A stretch of 64,000 nucleotides of DNA, taken from Pelistega suis (GTDB lineage: Bacteria; Pseudomonadota; Gammaproteobacteria; Burkholderiales; Burkholderiaceae_B). A program made the position numbers and the translations under genes. Numbering within the stretch: the stretch's first letter is position 1; every line of letters begins with the position of its first letter. The stretch covers positions 1 to 64,000 of the forward strand of contig NZ_JABGBN010000007.1 in NCBI RefSeq assembly GCF_013133795.1, read 5' to 3'. Of the stretch, positions 20,577 through 30,143 are shown piece by piece. Below the pieces are notes generated by a model. It ran no database searches, was not told the DNA's origin, and saw only the letters and a list, made by a program, of their open reading frames with translations.

Positions 20577-22871
20577 TTAGAAACGAATATCGGTTGATAA
20601 TAAGAAGGTACGACCAGCACCTGGAATGGCAAATTTTTGGAAGCCATCACTACTTGTGCTTACTTTAGCATAGTACTTCTTATCAAAGATATTGTTTACA
20701 TTGAAACGAACATCGACATTCTTATTGACACGATAGTTAACAGCCGCATCAAATAACCAATAAGCAGGGGCTTGTTTGGTAATATCATAACCATAGTTGG
20801 CGCGACCTACGGCGATATTTCCTCGAGCAAATTGGCGTTTGCCGACATATTGAGCGCCTAGACTGAGATCAAGGTTATCGTTAACCGCATAAGTTGTCCA
20901 TAGGTTGAATGTGTATTTAGGGACATTTTTCAAGCGACCACCGACATCGAGAGGATTCGCGTCATCACGAATAATCTTGCTGTGAAGGTAGCTAAAGCCT
21001 GCATAGGCTGACCAGCGGTCAGTTAAATTACCAGAGGCAGTAATTTCTAAACCTCGTACACGATCCTTAGCGGCGAACTGGGTCACTTCTAAAGGATTGT
21101 CAGGATTTGTATCGGTTGGATTCGTTTTTTCTGTTTGGAAAATAGCTGCCGTTAAAGCGAGATTATTATTGAATAAATCCCATTTCGTACCAAGCTCCCA
21201 TGTCTGTGCTTTGCCTGGAGAGTATTTCATGCGGTCAGATCCTGAACCACTACGAGATGCTAGTGCAGCAACAGATGGTTGACCTGCTTGGCTGTAAGAC
21301 AAGTAGATAGAGCCATTTTCAACAGGTTTATACACAACACCTAGGCGACCACTCCAGATATTGTCTTTTAAACGACCTGGAACACGATGGCCATTTGTAT
21401 CAAACCATTTAGCGGTGTATTGGTCAAAACGAATACCCCCTGCAATTTCCCATTGTGGGTTGAGTTTAATGCTATCGTAGACGTATAAACCAATATTATT
21501 GACTTCAGCCCCAGAGCGATCTGTATTAGATTGTAAGCTGACAGGACCACTCCACCATTGTGAGGGGTTGCGTACGTCAATGATTTCACGACCTGCCGTT
21601 GTATTAGGTAAGGTGCGTGACCAAGGGCGCATACGGTAACTTTCTTTGTACCATTCTACGCCTACAAGCATAGCGTGTTCGATGGCACCTGTATTAAAGT
21701 TTAAGTTTAAATTAGTCTGATTGGCATAGGTTTCGCCTCGGTAAGCACGGGTAATACGAGGTACACGTGCTGTAGCGAGGTATCCACTTGGGTAGTTAAG
21801 GTTTGTACGAGTATAACCCCAGTAGTTATTGGTGTTAAAGCTTCCTGTTTGGTAGCCTGTGTCAGTGATATTGCCGACATTTAATAAGCGGCCACCCGTC
21901 GCATAACTGGTGAAACGATCTACACGAGACCAAGAGAAGGTGTTAGATAGTCTAACCTTATCTGAAAAGTCATGTTCTAACTTAGCAGAGAAACGCTGTG
22001 TTTTTGTTTCTTCGGTATCGACGTTTTTATAGCCTCCCCAAAAATCCCATGCTACACCTTGCATACGTTCGGCTGTGTCTACATTAACAGGTAAACCAAA
22101 GTCGGGGATATTTTCATCTTTTTGATAGAAATAAGATAAGTTTAAGCGTGTTGGTGTACCAAGACCGAATGTGATAGAAGGAGCAATACCCCAGCGATTC
22201 ATCTCGGTAGGGCCTCGATCGGCAACCCCATTTTTATGCCCCATTGCATTCAGACGAAAGGCGATGGTGTCGCTGAGTTTGTGATTAAGATCAATAGTCG
22301 CTCGGCGGTAATTATCGGTACCGACACCAAGATGAAGATGGTTAAAAGTATCGAGTTGAGGTTTTTTACTATTGAGATTGATACTGCCCCCTACTGCGGC
22401 AACGCCTGATTCAAATGAACCAGTTCCTTTGAAAACACTGACATCTTCTAAGTTAAATGTGTCAGTACGTGTGCTTAAAGCGCTTTCGCGAACTTCATCG
22501 ACAGTAACACTTTGTTCTGCGCTAAAGCCGCGCATCGTAAACATATCTCCCCAACCAGCACCTGCTTCACCCATTGAGAAAGTAATTCCCGGAACGTTAC
22601 GTAGTACTTCTTGTAGTGTTTGAGCGCCTTGTTCATTGAGGACCTGTGTAGGGACAACTTGAATGGATTGTGGCGTATCAATCAGAGGACGTTCAAATTT
22701 AGAACTTTGTACTTGTTCGGTTTTGATAGATTCTTTGCTTGCCGTAATGGTTTCAAGGGTTGTGCTTTCTTGTGCTTGTGCATTCGGTAGAATACTAAGA
22801 GCACCCATTGTTAAAGCAACTGTTGGCATCCATTGCGGGGCTAGGCTATTTGAATGAGATTTTTTAATCAT
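20577..22871 (-). CDS. TonB-dependent siderophore receptor (Fiu/PiuA-like, catecholate type)
   Basis: Outer-membrane gated channel for ferric siderophores, powered by TonB-ExbBD. The 764-residue protein has a signal peptide ending near NAQAQ (about 34) and a TonB-box-like TLETITA. The plug domain follows (RPLIDTPQSIQVVPTQVLN, then the conserved QGAQTLQEVLRNVPGITF). The beta-barrel ends in aromatic F (FLLSTDIRF). It pairs with piuC downstream and has a Fur-box-like site in front of its start, so iron repression is likely. The exact ligand is not deducible, though PiuC linkage favours monomeric catechols. Confidence 0.93.
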   Translation of the reverse strand: MIKKSHSNSLAPQWMPTVALTMGALSILPNAQAQESTTLETITASKESIKTEQVQSSKFERPLIDTPQSIQVVPTQVLNEQGAQTLQEVLRNVPGITFSMGEAGAGWGDMFTMRGFSAEQSVTVDEVRESALSTRTDTFNLEDVSVFKGTGSFESGVAAVGGSINLNSKKPQLDTFNHLHLGVGTDNYRRATIDLNHKLSDTIAFRLNAMGHKNGVADRGPTEMNRWGIAPSITFGLGTPTRLNLSYFYQKDENIPDFGLPVNVDTAERMQGVAWDFWGGYKNVDTEETKTQRFSAKLEHDFSDKVRLSNTFSWSRVDRFTSYATGGRLLNVGNITDTGYQTGSFNTNNYWGYTRTNLNYPSGYLATARVPRITRAYRGETYANQTNLNLNFNTGAIEHAMLVGVEWYKESYRMRPWSRTLPNTTAGREIIDVRNPSQWWSGPVSLQSNTDRSGAEVNNIGLYVYDSIKLNPQWEIAGGIRFDQYTAKWFDTNGHRVPGRLKDNIWSGRLGVVYKPVENGSIYLSYSQAGQPSVAALASRSGSGSDRMKYSPGKAQTWELGTKWDLFNNNLALTAAIFQTEKTNPTDTNPDNPLEVTQFAAKDRVRGLEITASGNLTDRWSAYAGFSYLHSKIIRDDANPLDVGGRLKNVPKYTFNLWTTYAVNDNLDLSLGAQYVGKRQFARGNIAVGRANYGYDITKQAPAYWLFDAAVNYRVNKNVDVRFNVNNIFDKKYYAKVSTSSDGFQKFAIPGAGRTFLLSTDIRF

Positions 22872-22914
22872 GAAATAACTTTCCTTCCATCAATTTATGA
22901 ATAAGAACGTTAAT

Positions 22915-22933
22915 AATAACTATTATCATTAAC
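22915..22933 (-). promoter_or_regulatory. Fur box upstream of the TonB receptor gene
   Basis: On the minus strand GTTAATGATAATAGTTATT matches the 19-bp Fur consensus GATAATGATAATCATTATC at 15 positions, including one perfect GATAAT hexamer. It is about 44-62 nt upstream of the receptor ATG, where iron-bound Fur would block transcription. Confidence 0.75.
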
Positions 22934-23122
22934 TGAAACAATAAAAGATTAACATTTTGTAAAAAAAGATGACTTATTGCATGAATATGTATTGAAACTA
23001 CAACGCTAATGTCGATAAAATGCCAGCTTTACGCATATCTTATGGAAAGTACTAATTTCCGCAGGTATAGAAAAGATTGACAATAAGTGTTATTTGTTGC
23101 AACGCAGTATTCACAACATATC

Positions 23123-23653
23123 ATGCTATTCCCATTATTTGTTTACGGAACGTTAAAAAAAGGTTTTTCCAATTATGCGCGTCACTGCTCAACAGCGGTG
23201 AGTATTGAGCCTGCTTGGTGCTGGGGGCGTCTTTATGCTCTGGAGGCGGGCTATCCAGCGATGGAATTACCAGAGCAAACCATCCAGGCGATTGGTACGA
23301 CGGAGTATAAGCTTGATGCACAACAGCAAGGGAAAGTCTTAAACTTTGAACCTCCTCGTGGTGATTGGGATATGGTACAAGGGGAGTTGATGTATTTTAA
23401 GAACCCTAATCAAGAAATCCCCCCTATTGATTTGCTAGAGGATTTTAATCCAGGTAGTGATAAGAATCTTTATGAGCGTGTACTAATTACGATTAAAACA
23501 GAGGAAGGCTTAGTCAATGCTTGGACGTATATGATGAAAGATGGTAAGCATGGCGGTAGTCGCCTATCTTTAAGTCAAGAAGGTGTAGTTGAGTGGAAAA
23601 GTACTGACACAGGGTATATAGGAGAGTCGCAGACAGCGGCTTCTGTTTTGTAA
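23123..23653 (+). CDS. Gamma-glutamylcyclotransferase-like (AIG2/GGCT) family protein
   Basis: The 176-residue protein begins MLFPLFVYGTLKKGFSNYAR, the YGTLKxG motif that opens the GGCT fold. It continues to a loop with LLEDFNPGSDKNLYERVLI, where family members carry the catalytic glutamate. It may act on gamma-glutamyl amino acids or be a GGCT-fold hydrolase of unknown substrate. I chose the ATG at 23123; a GTG at 23087 adds 12 residues before the conserved motif and has no better ribosome site. Its stop overlaps the next start (TAATG). Confidence 0.82.
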   Translation: MLFPLFVYGTLKKGFSNYARHCSTAVSIEPAWCWGRLYALEAGYPAMELPEQTIQAIGTTEYKLDAQQQGKVLNFEPPRGDWDMVQGELMYFKNPNQEIPPIDLLEDFNPGSDKNLYERVLITIKTEEGLVNAWTYMMKDGKHGGSRLSLSQEGVVEWKSTDTGYIGESQTAASVL

Positions 23654-24426
23654 TGTCATCTGTTCTTATTCTTGGCATGGGTTACTTAGGTAGCCCATTA
23701 GCTTATCGGTTAGTAACGCAAGGGTATAAGGTTCAAGGAACCTATGCCAAGTCTAAGCCGCTTCTCACTCATCATAATCTTCAAGTTGATGTATTCAATA
23801 TTACAGAGCCTGATGCCTTACAAAACAAACAATCTTGGCAAATAGCAAAGACATGGGTATGTTTACTTCCCCCCTCTTGTTCATCCAATTATGTACAAGG
23901 ATTAGTGGAGTGGATAGCTTTAGCTGAGCAATATCAGGTAGAGCATATAATTTATACGAGTAGTATTAGTGTCTTTTCTGATATTGAAGGTGTACTGGAT
24001 GAATTAAGCCCTACCTCGCCTATGAGCGAAAGTGCACAGAAAATTCTTGCTGTTGAACAGGCGATTTTAAATAGTCATATCCCACATAAAACCATTTTGC
24101 GTTTAGCAGGGTTGTTTGATAAAGATCGACACCCTATTTATCGATTAGCACAAAGGACGGAGATTGATAATGGACAACAAGTGGTTAATATGGTGCATAG
24201 AGATGATGCTGTTGCCGCTTTAATGCATGCTGTAGCGACACCAGACGGCAGTCGTCTTCGACATATTGTGCACCCGCAGCATCCTACGAGAGAAATATTT
24301 TATCGACAACAAGCTCAGTTACTTGGTGTTCAATTGTCACCGTTTACATATGCTCATGTAAAGGGAAAAATTATCCAAACACGTTATGATGATTTTCCTA
24401 TTCCTAGGATAGGAATGAGCACTTAG
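23653..24426 (+). CDS. NAD(P)-binding epimerase/reductase family protein (YeeZ-like SDR)
   Basis: Extended/atypical short-chain dehydrogenase fold, 257 residues. The N-terminus MSSVLILGMGYLGSPLAYRL is a Rossmann GxGxxG-type nucleotide site. IIYTSSISVFSD and the later acidic segment fit the YeeZ group of NAD-dependent epimerase-like proteins, whose substrate is unknown. Translation is probably coupled to the preceding cyclotransferase-like gene by stop/start overlap. A 14-bp palindrome (AGCTTAGCTAAGCT, around 24447) lies just beyond the stop. Confidence 0.85.
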   Translation: MSSVLILGMGYLGSPLAYRLVTQGYKVQGTYAKSKPLLTHHNLQVDVFNITEPDALQNKQSWQIAKTWVCLLPPSCSSNYVQGLVEWIALAEQYQVEHIIYTSSISVFSDIEGVLDELSPTSPMSESAQKILAVEQAILNSHIPHKTILRLAGLFDKDRHPIYRLAQRTEIDNGQQVVNMVHRDDAVAALMHAVATPDGSRLRHIVHPQHPTREIFYRQQAQLLGVQLSPFTYAHVKGKIIQTRYDDFPIPRIGMST

Positions 24427-24517
24427 AGAAAGAAATTTTCGGCGTAGCTTAGCTAAGCTTGGAGCGAAAGGTGCATATTGGTTACAATGAGCACTAGATA
24501 GAATTTATAGTAATCTC

Positions 24518-25309
24518 ATGTCTTCGGCGAATGATATTCTCTTTTTTGGTGATACACATGGGGGGTTTGCGCATTGTTTAACCGTGGTTGAGCAAGTCAG
24601 ACCTCGTGCTATTGTATTCCTTGGAGATTTGCAAGCGGAGACCCCTTTACACGATATTCTACGTGATGTGATGAAACTGACCGAAGTTTGGTGGATTCCG
24701 GGTAATCACGATACGGATAGTGAACTTATTTATGATAATTTATTTGCCAGTGAGTTGGCTGATCGTAATTTAGATGGTCGTGTTGCTGAGATAGCGGGTC
24801 TGCGTATTGCAGGATTGGGTGGTGTTTTTAGAGGACGTATTTGGACACCACAACAAGCCAAGTGGAATTATTTTTCTCCAGATGATTTTATAAAAAATGT
24901 TTCTCCGAGAATCCATTTTCGAGGTGGTTTAACCTTAAAGCAACGGAGTTCTATTTTCCCTTCGGTGTATATGAGCTTACGCACACAATGTGCTGATGTA
25001 TTGGTCACGCATGAAGCCCCCTCTTGTAATCGTTATGGTTTTTCTGCGATTGATCGATTAGGACGTCAATTGGGGATTCGTAAGCTTTTTCATGGACATC
25101 ATCATGATACTTATGATTACCGACCGCATTTTGAACGAATGGGATTTGAGGCCTATGCAGTAGGCTATCGTGGTGTTACCAATTTAGCGGGTGAAATCAT
25201 TCGTGCTGGTGAGACAGATGGGGAATATCCTGATCGTGTGGCTGAAGTACGTCGTCGTATTTATAACCCTTGTTGTCCTACGAAGCCTTTTCCGAAAAAT
25301 ACTGATTAA
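24518..25309 (+). CDS. Metallophosphoesterase
   Basis: Calcineurin-like phosphoesterase with two metal ions, 263 residues. The motifs appear in order: FFGDTHGGF (8-16), VFLGDLQ, IPGNHDT, VLVTHEAPS and FHGHHHDTYDY. These are the D-x-H, GD, GNHD, H and GHxH ligands. Substrate is unknown. It converges with and overlaps the pseudouridine synthase gene by 32 nt at their 3' ends. Confidence 0.9.
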   Translation: MSSANDILFFGDTHGGFAHCLTVVEQVRPRAIVFLGDLQAETPLHDILRDVMKLTEVWWIPGNHDTDSELIYDNLFASELADRNLDGRVAEIAGLRIAGLGGVFRGRIWTPQQAKWNYFSPDDFIKNVSPRIHFRGGLTLKQRSSIFPSVYMSLRTQCADVLVTHEAPSCNRYGFSAIDRLGRQLGIRKLFHGHHHDTYDYRPHFERMGFEAYAVGYRGVTNLAGEIIRAGETDGEYPDRVAEVRRRIYNPCCPTKPFPKNTD

Positions 25310-26222
25310 CCAGATCGAGTGTCAGTTGACTTTCAAAGTAGCGTTGTTGTCCGCTGATGGGGTCAGTAAATCGAATGGCTTTTGCAAGTAATTGTAATGG
25401 GCGTTCAAAATTATCTGCGGCCCTTGCTGGTAAGAGTAGGGGATAAAACTCATCATGGCAAATAGGGAGTCCTAAGCCATTCATATGGACACGTAGCTGA
25501 TGTTTTTTACCTGTTAAGGGATGTAGGCGATAATGGGCAAATTGTCCATTATGCTGAATTAGCGCAATCTCCGTTTGGCTATTGACAAGAGGCTCTTGTT
25601 CTGAGGGAAAGCTTTTTTCTTGCATAGTAAAGTAACTATCACTTTTCTCAATATAACTTTTTCTGGTGAGAGGGAACGTGATATGCGGATTGAACGGGGC
25701 AACACATTCGTAGACTTTATCGATATCTCGACCTTGAAAGAGTGTTTGATAAGCGCCTCGATAGTCAGGATTAGCGCAAAAAAGTAATAAGCCTGCCGTA
25801 TCTCTGTCTAGGCGATGAATAGGGCTAATCGCATAGTTATTGAGCATTTTTCTGAGACGAATTAAGGCGGTTTCTTGTAGGTATCGCCCGCCGGGAATGC
25901 TCGCTAAAAAATGGGGTTTATCAATAACGATAAGATGCTCATCTTGATGAATAATTTTAATATCAAAAGGAACAGGGATTTCTTGCTCAACCTCACGGTA
26001 ATACCATAGCCAAGAATCTGCTGGATAGGGACTATTAAGTGTATAGGGAATTCCTTCTTCATTGACCATATCTCCACGAGCGAGTCGTGTTCGAATAATA
26101 TCGGGTGACATATGGGGAAAACGGGCAATCAGAAAGTCGATAAGCATGTCCCAAGGTTCTTTTGGGAGGTAAAGTCGACTTGCGCTAATACCGGCACGAA
26201 TAGGAAGTGGATTTTTGCTCAT
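25278..26222 (-). CDS. RluA-family RNA pseudouridine synthase
   Basis: Isomerises uridine in rRNA or tRNA. The 314-residue protein has the RluA motif ISPIHRLDRDTAGLLLF with the catalytic aspartate in HRLDRDT. It continues with KVYECVAPF, and LTGKKHQLRVHMNGLGLPI in the C-terminal half. An N-terminal segment (about 25-75) resembles a small S4-like RNA-binding region (VNEEGIPYTLNSPY). It cannot be assigned to RluA, RluC, RluD or TruC from sequence alone. Its last 32 nt are antisense to the end of the metallophosphoesterase gene. Confidence 0.9.
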   Translation of the reverse strand: MSKNPLPIRAGISASRLYLPKEPWDMLIDFLIARFPHMSPDIIRTRLARGDMVNEEGIPYTLNSPYPADSWLWYYREVEQEIPVPFDIKIIHQDEHLIVIDKPHFLASIPGGRYLQETALIRLRKMLNNYAISPIHRLDRDTAGLLLFCANPDYRGAYQTLFQGRDIDKVYECVAPFNPHITFPLTRKSYIEKSDSYFTMQEKSFPSEQEPLVNSQTEIALIQHNGQFAHYRLHPLTGKKHQLRVHMNGLGLPICHDEFYPLLLPARAADNFERPLQLLAKAIRFTDPISGQQRYFESQLTLDLVNQYFSEKAS

Positions 26223-26279
26223 TAAGTCTAATGTAATCAGTTAGAATAGGGGTTTCATCATATTTTATCTTTAAACCTT

Positions 26280-27251
26280 ATGTCTGAACCTTTAGTTTCG
26301 ATAAAAAATATTAGTAAAACCTTTGTGCTAAATCAGCAACAGCAGGTTAAGGCATTAAGCAATTTTAGCTTAGAGATTTACCCAGGGGAAACCGTTGGTT
26401 TGGTAGGGGAGTCTGGCTGTGGTAAATCTACGGCTGGGCGAGTTATCTTGGGTCTTTACAACACGGATAGCGGTCAGGTACTCATTGATAAAAAAAATGT
26501 TCATCACGTAAAAGGGAATGATAAAAAAGCGCTTATTCGTGATGCGCAAATGATTTTCCAAGACCCTTACGCAAGCTTAAATCCTCGTTCGACTGTTTTG
26601 GATATTATTGCTGAGCCATTAGAAATTCATGGACTTTACCCCAATCGTGAGGCATTACGTCAAAAAGTCTACAGTCTTTTAGAAGAAGTAGGCTTACGGA
26701 AAGAGTATGCTAATCGTTATCCGCATGAGTTTTCTGGTGGGCAACGTCAACGGATTGGTATTGCACGAGCGCTGGCTTTAGAGCCAAAATTTATTGTTGC
26801 TGATGAGCCTATTTCTGCATTAGATGTCTCTATCCAAGCGCAGATTGTCTTGTTATTGCAGCGCTTACAAAAAGAAAAAGGACTGACCTATTTATTTATT
26901 GCCCATGATTTATCTATGGTGAAATATATCTCTGATCGGGTAGGTGTGATGTATTTAGGGCATTTAGTAGAGTTGGCTGATAGTCAGGAATTATACGAAC
27001 AACCTCTACATCCTTATACTCAAGCACTCTTATCGGCGATTCCTATTGCTGACCCTGATATTGAGGATCAGCGTCAGCGTATATTGTTAGAGGGTGAGTT
27101 ACCGAGTGCGATGAATTTACCTTCGGGTTGTGTTTTTCATACACGATGTCCAAAGGCTATGGATAAATGCCGCCAACAAGCTCCTCAATTTAAAGAATAT
27201 AAGCTTAAACACTTTGTTGCCTGTCATCTCTTAGAGCAAGGAGAGTCTTGA
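26280..27251 (+). CDS. oppF: Oligopeptide/dipeptide ABC transporter ATP-binding protein (OppF/DppF-like)
   Basis: Cytoplasmic ATPase of a peptide importer. The 323-residue protein has Walker [10 protein letters not shown] (about 44-52) and the signature [14 protein letters not shown]. Walker B is [14 protein letters not shown], and the C-terminal oligopeptide HPY extension includes HTRCP. It is the first gene of a five-gene set whose members overlap or nearly abut; its stop overlaps the OppB start by 4 nt. Having the F ATPase first is unusual, since Opp and Dpp operons normally start with the binding protein. Confidence 0.9.
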   Translation: MSEPLVSIKNISKTFVLNQQQQVKALSNFSLEIYPGETVGLVGESGCGKSTAGRVILGLYNTDSGQVLIDKKNVHHVKGNDKKALIRDAQMIFQDPYASLNPRSTVLDIIAEPLEIHGLYPNREALRQKVYSLLEEVGLRKEYANRYPHEFSGGQRQRIGIARALALEPKFIVADEPISALDVSIQAQIVLLLQRLQKEKGLTYLFIAHDLSMVKYISDRVGVMYLGHLVELADSQELYEQPLHPYTQALLSAIPIADPDIEDQRQRILLEGELPSAMNLPSGCVFHTRCPKAMDKCRQQAPQFKEYKLKHFVACHLLEQGES

Positions 27252-28186
27252 TGAGTCGTTATGTCATTAAGCGCTTTTTAATGATGATTATGACGATTAT
27301 CATCATTGCATCGTTAACGTTTTTATTAATGCATATTATTCCGGGTTCTCCTTTTGATCAGGATCGCTCTTTTAATGCAGCTGTAGAGCAAAATCTACGG
27401 AGTTTCTATAAGTTAGATCAGCCTTTATATGTACAGTATTTTAACTATATGGCGTCGATTTTCACCTTGGATTTTGGACCGTCTATCAGTAATCCTGATA
27501 CCACGGTGGTGCAACTCATTGAGCGTGCTTTTCCTATATCCTTTGAACTAGGTATTTGGGCGGTATTAGTCGCCGTGATATCGGGAATCGCTTTAGGGGT
27601 ATTTGCTGCGTTACGCCATAATGGTTTGATTGATTATGTGGCGATGGGGTTTGCGGTATTAGGCATTTCTATCCCTAATTTTATTTTAGCGACCTTATTA
27701 ATTCAGGAATTATCCGTCAACTTGGGTTGGTTTCCTGCGGCGACATGGCGTACGCCTATGCATATGGTATTGCCGATTATTGCCTTGGCGACGACACCGA
27801 TGGCTATTATTGCGCGCTTAACTCGCTCGAGTATGTTGGAAACCTTGACGCAGGACTATATTCGTACAGCACGTGCTAAGGGCTTATCTCCTTGGAAAGT
27901 GGTAGTGCGTCATGCCTTACGTAATGCTTTAATGCCGGTAGTTACTTTATTAGGTACTCTATTGGCGTCCATTTTGACGGGGACTTTTGTGATTGAAAAA
28001 ATCTTTGCGATTCCGGGAATGGGGCGTTATTTTATCGACTCTATTAGCAATCGTGATTATCCTGTGATTATGGGGACAACGGTTTTTTATAGTGCGATTT
28101 TGGTCTTTTTATTATTTGTTGTGGATATGGTGTATTGCTTATTAGACCCACGTATCCGATTCGATAAATCATCGCAGGGAGAGTAG
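27248..28186 (+). CDS. oppB: Peptide ABC transporter permease (OppB/DppB-like)
   Basis: Inner-membrane permease, 312 residues, with about six membrane segments beginning at residues 9-29. The binding-protein-dependent transport EAA loop is visible as [26 protein letters not shown], which contacts the ATPases. [10 protein letters not shown] after the first helix is typical of OppB/DppB. It forms the channel with OppC. Confidence 0.92.
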   Translation: MMSRYVIKRFLMMIMTIIIIASLTFLLMHIIPGSPFDQDRSFNAAVEQNLRSFYKLDQPLYVQYFNYMASIFTLDFGPSISNPDTTVVQLIERAFPISFELGIWAVLVAVISGIALGVFAALRHNGLIDYVAMGFAVLGISIPNFILATLLIQELSVNLGWFPAATWRTPMHMVLPIIALATTPMAIIARLTRSSMLETLTQDYIRTARAKGLSPWKVVVRHALRNALMPVVTLLGTLLASILTGTFVIEKIFAIPGMGRYFIDSISNRDYPVIMGTTVFYSAILVFLLFVVDMVYCLLDPRIRFDKSSQGE

Positions 28187-28187
28187 A

Positions 28188-29117
28188 ATGAGTCAATCAC
28201 ATATTCCTGATGAATTATTTAAGCCTTATATCGAACCGACAGGAGAAAAAACACCAGAAGTCATGCGTCCTAGTCTGTCTTATTGGTCAGACGCTTGGCG
28301 TCGTTTGCGTGCAAATAAACTCGCGATGTTAGGGCTATTTTTCTTGGTGGTAATGTTAGTAATGGCGATTTTTGCGCCTATGCTATCTTCTCATTCGGTC
28401 ACGGCACAGTCCTTGAGCTCGCAAAATCTTCCCCCTTCGGCGACCCATTGGTTTGGTACGGATGATTTAGGGAGAGATGTTTTTGTCCGCACGTGGTATG
28501 GCGCGCGTATTTCTCTTTTTGTGGGGGTGATGGCAGCGATTATTGATTTTTTAATCGGTGTTACTTATGGCGGCTATAGTGGCTTTAAGGGTGGACGTAC
28601 CGATACGATAATGATGCGTATTGTTGAGATTCTTTATGGTTTACCGTATTTGCTGATTGTGATTTTATTGATGGTGGTGATGGGACCAAGTCTGTTAACC
28701 ATTATTGTGGCGTTGACGATTACGGGTTGGATTAGCATGGCACGTATTGTACGGGGGCAAATTTTACAACTTAAAACCTATGAGTATGTGACGGCTTCTC
28801 GCTCTTTTGGAGCCAGTCCTTGGAGGATTATTCGTAAGAATTTACTCCCGAATACGATGGGACCTATTATTGTCCAAATGACCTTAACGGTACCGAGTGC
28901 GATTTTTGCAGAGGCATTCTTAAGTTTCTTAGGATTGGGTATTCAAGCCCCTTTTGCGTCTTGGGGTGTGATGGCGAATGATGCATTACCTGTGATTTTA
29001 TCGGGTGAGTGGTGGCAGCTGTTTTTCCCAGCACTTTGTATTTCCTTAACCATGTTTGCCTTTAATGTGCTTGGTGATGGTTTACAAGATGCTTTAGACC
29101 CTAAATTGAGGAAGTAA
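28188..29117 (+). CDS. oppC: Peptide ABC transporter permease (OppC/DppC-like)
   Basis: Second channel subunit, 309 residues. It has the N-terminal OppC segment with WRRLRANKLAMLGLFFLVVML as the first helix, then HWFGTDDLGRDVFVRTWYGAR, a strong OppC/DppC signature. The EAA loop is EYVTASRSFGASPWRIIRKNLLP. It starts one base after the oppB stop and is followed after one base by oppD. Confidence 0.93.
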   Translation: MSQSHIPDELFKPYIEPTGEKTPEVMRPSLSYWSDAWRRLRANKLAMLGLFFLVVMLVMAIFAPMLSSHSVTAQSLSSQNLPPSATHWFGTDDLGRDVFVRTWYGARISLFVGVMAAIIDFLIGVTYGGYSGFKGGRTDTIMMRIVEILYGLPYLLIVILLMVVMGPSLLTIIVALTITGWISMARIVRGQILQLKTYEYVTASRSFGASPWRIIRKNLLPNTMGPIIVQMTLTVPSAIFAEAFLSFLGLGIQAPFASWGVMANDALPVILSGEWWQLFFPALCISLTMFAFNVLGDGLQDALDPKLRK

Positions 29118-29118
29118 G

Positions 29119-30111
29119 ATGAGTACAGAAACATTATTAAGTATCCGTGACTTATCGGTTAATTTTAAGGTCTATGGTGGTGTGGTGCATGCTGTGCGTC
29201 ATCTTAATCTTGAAGTCAAACGAGGCGAAACTTTGGCGATTGTTGGTGAATCTGGCTGTGGTAAGTCGGTCACGTGTCAGGCGATTATGGGGTTAGTACA
29301 AAAGCCAAGCGGACAGATTGCTAGTGGTGAAATTATTTTTGATGGGCAAGATTTATTGAGTCTATCTAAGAAAAAGCAAAGAGAAATTCAAGGAAATCGG
29401 ATTGCCATGATTTTCCAAGACCCAATGACCGCATTAAATCCTATCCTTACTATTGGAGAACAATTGACAGAGGGGGTGCGTAAGCATAAAGGATTAAGCA
29501 AAGAAGCTGCTTATGCTAAAGCGGTGGAGATGTTGAGCTTAGTGGGTATTGCAGAGGCAAAATCACGATTAAATCAATATCCTCATCAGTTTTCAGGGGG
29601 GATGCGTCAACGTATTGTGATTGCGATGGCATTGATGTGTGACCCTGATTTATTGATTGCGGATGAACCAACGACTGCCTTGGATGTAACGATTCAGGCG
29701 CAAGTTTTAGAGTTATTTGCGAGAATTCAAGAGAAAACAGGGGTAGCGATTATTTTGATTACTCATGATTTAGGGGTAGTCGCCAAGATTGCCGACCATA
29801 TTGCCGTTATGTATGCGGGTCAATGTGTTGAATATGGTAATCGCCAAGATATCTTTTATCGAGCCAGTCACCCTTATACACAGGGTCTGTTAGCCTCTGT
29901 ACCTCGCTTAGATATGTCGGAGGATAGTTTAAAACCAATTGAGGGTTACCCTCCGGATTTATTTGCACCGCCACAAGGCTGTGGTTTTTTTAGTCGTTGT
30001 CAGAAGAAATTATTAGTATGTGAACGATACTTACCTGATTTACATACTATGGATAACGAGCATAAGGTACTTTGTTGGTTGCAAGATTCTCGTGCTCAGT
30101 GTAGTTTATAA
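29119..30111 (+). CDS. oppD: Oligopeptide/dipeptide ABC transporter ATP-binding protein (OppD/DppD-like)
   Basis: Partner ATPase of OppF, 330 residues. Walker A is [10 protein letters not shown], the signature is SGGMRQRIVIAMAL, and Walker B is LLIADEPTTALDVT. The C-terminal peptide-transporter extension has a cysteine group (GCGFFSRCQKKLLVCERY) that in OppD/DppD can bind an iron-sulfur cluster. The SGGMRQR form is the one usual in OppD, and SGGQRQR that in OppF, which supports the D/F assignment. Confidence 0.92.
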   Translation: MSTETLLSIRDLSVNFKVYGGVVHAVRHLNLEVKRGETLAIVGESGCGKSVTCQAIMGLVQKPSGQIASGEIIFDGQDLLSLSKKKQREIQGNRIAMIFQDPMTALNPILTIGEQLTEGVRKHKGLSKEAAYAKAVEMLSLVGIAEAKSRLNQYPHQFSGGMRQRIVIAMALMCDPDLLIADEPTTALDVTIQAQVLELFARIQEKTGVAIILITHDLGVVAKIADHIAVMYAGQCVEYGNRQDIFYRASHPYTQGLLASVPRLDMSEDSLKPIEGYPPDLFAPPQGCGFFSRCQKKLLVCERYLPDLHTMDNEHKVLCWLQDSRAQCSL

Positions 30112-30143
30112 TTTGTTGTTATTTTATTTTTAGAGGTCCTCTA

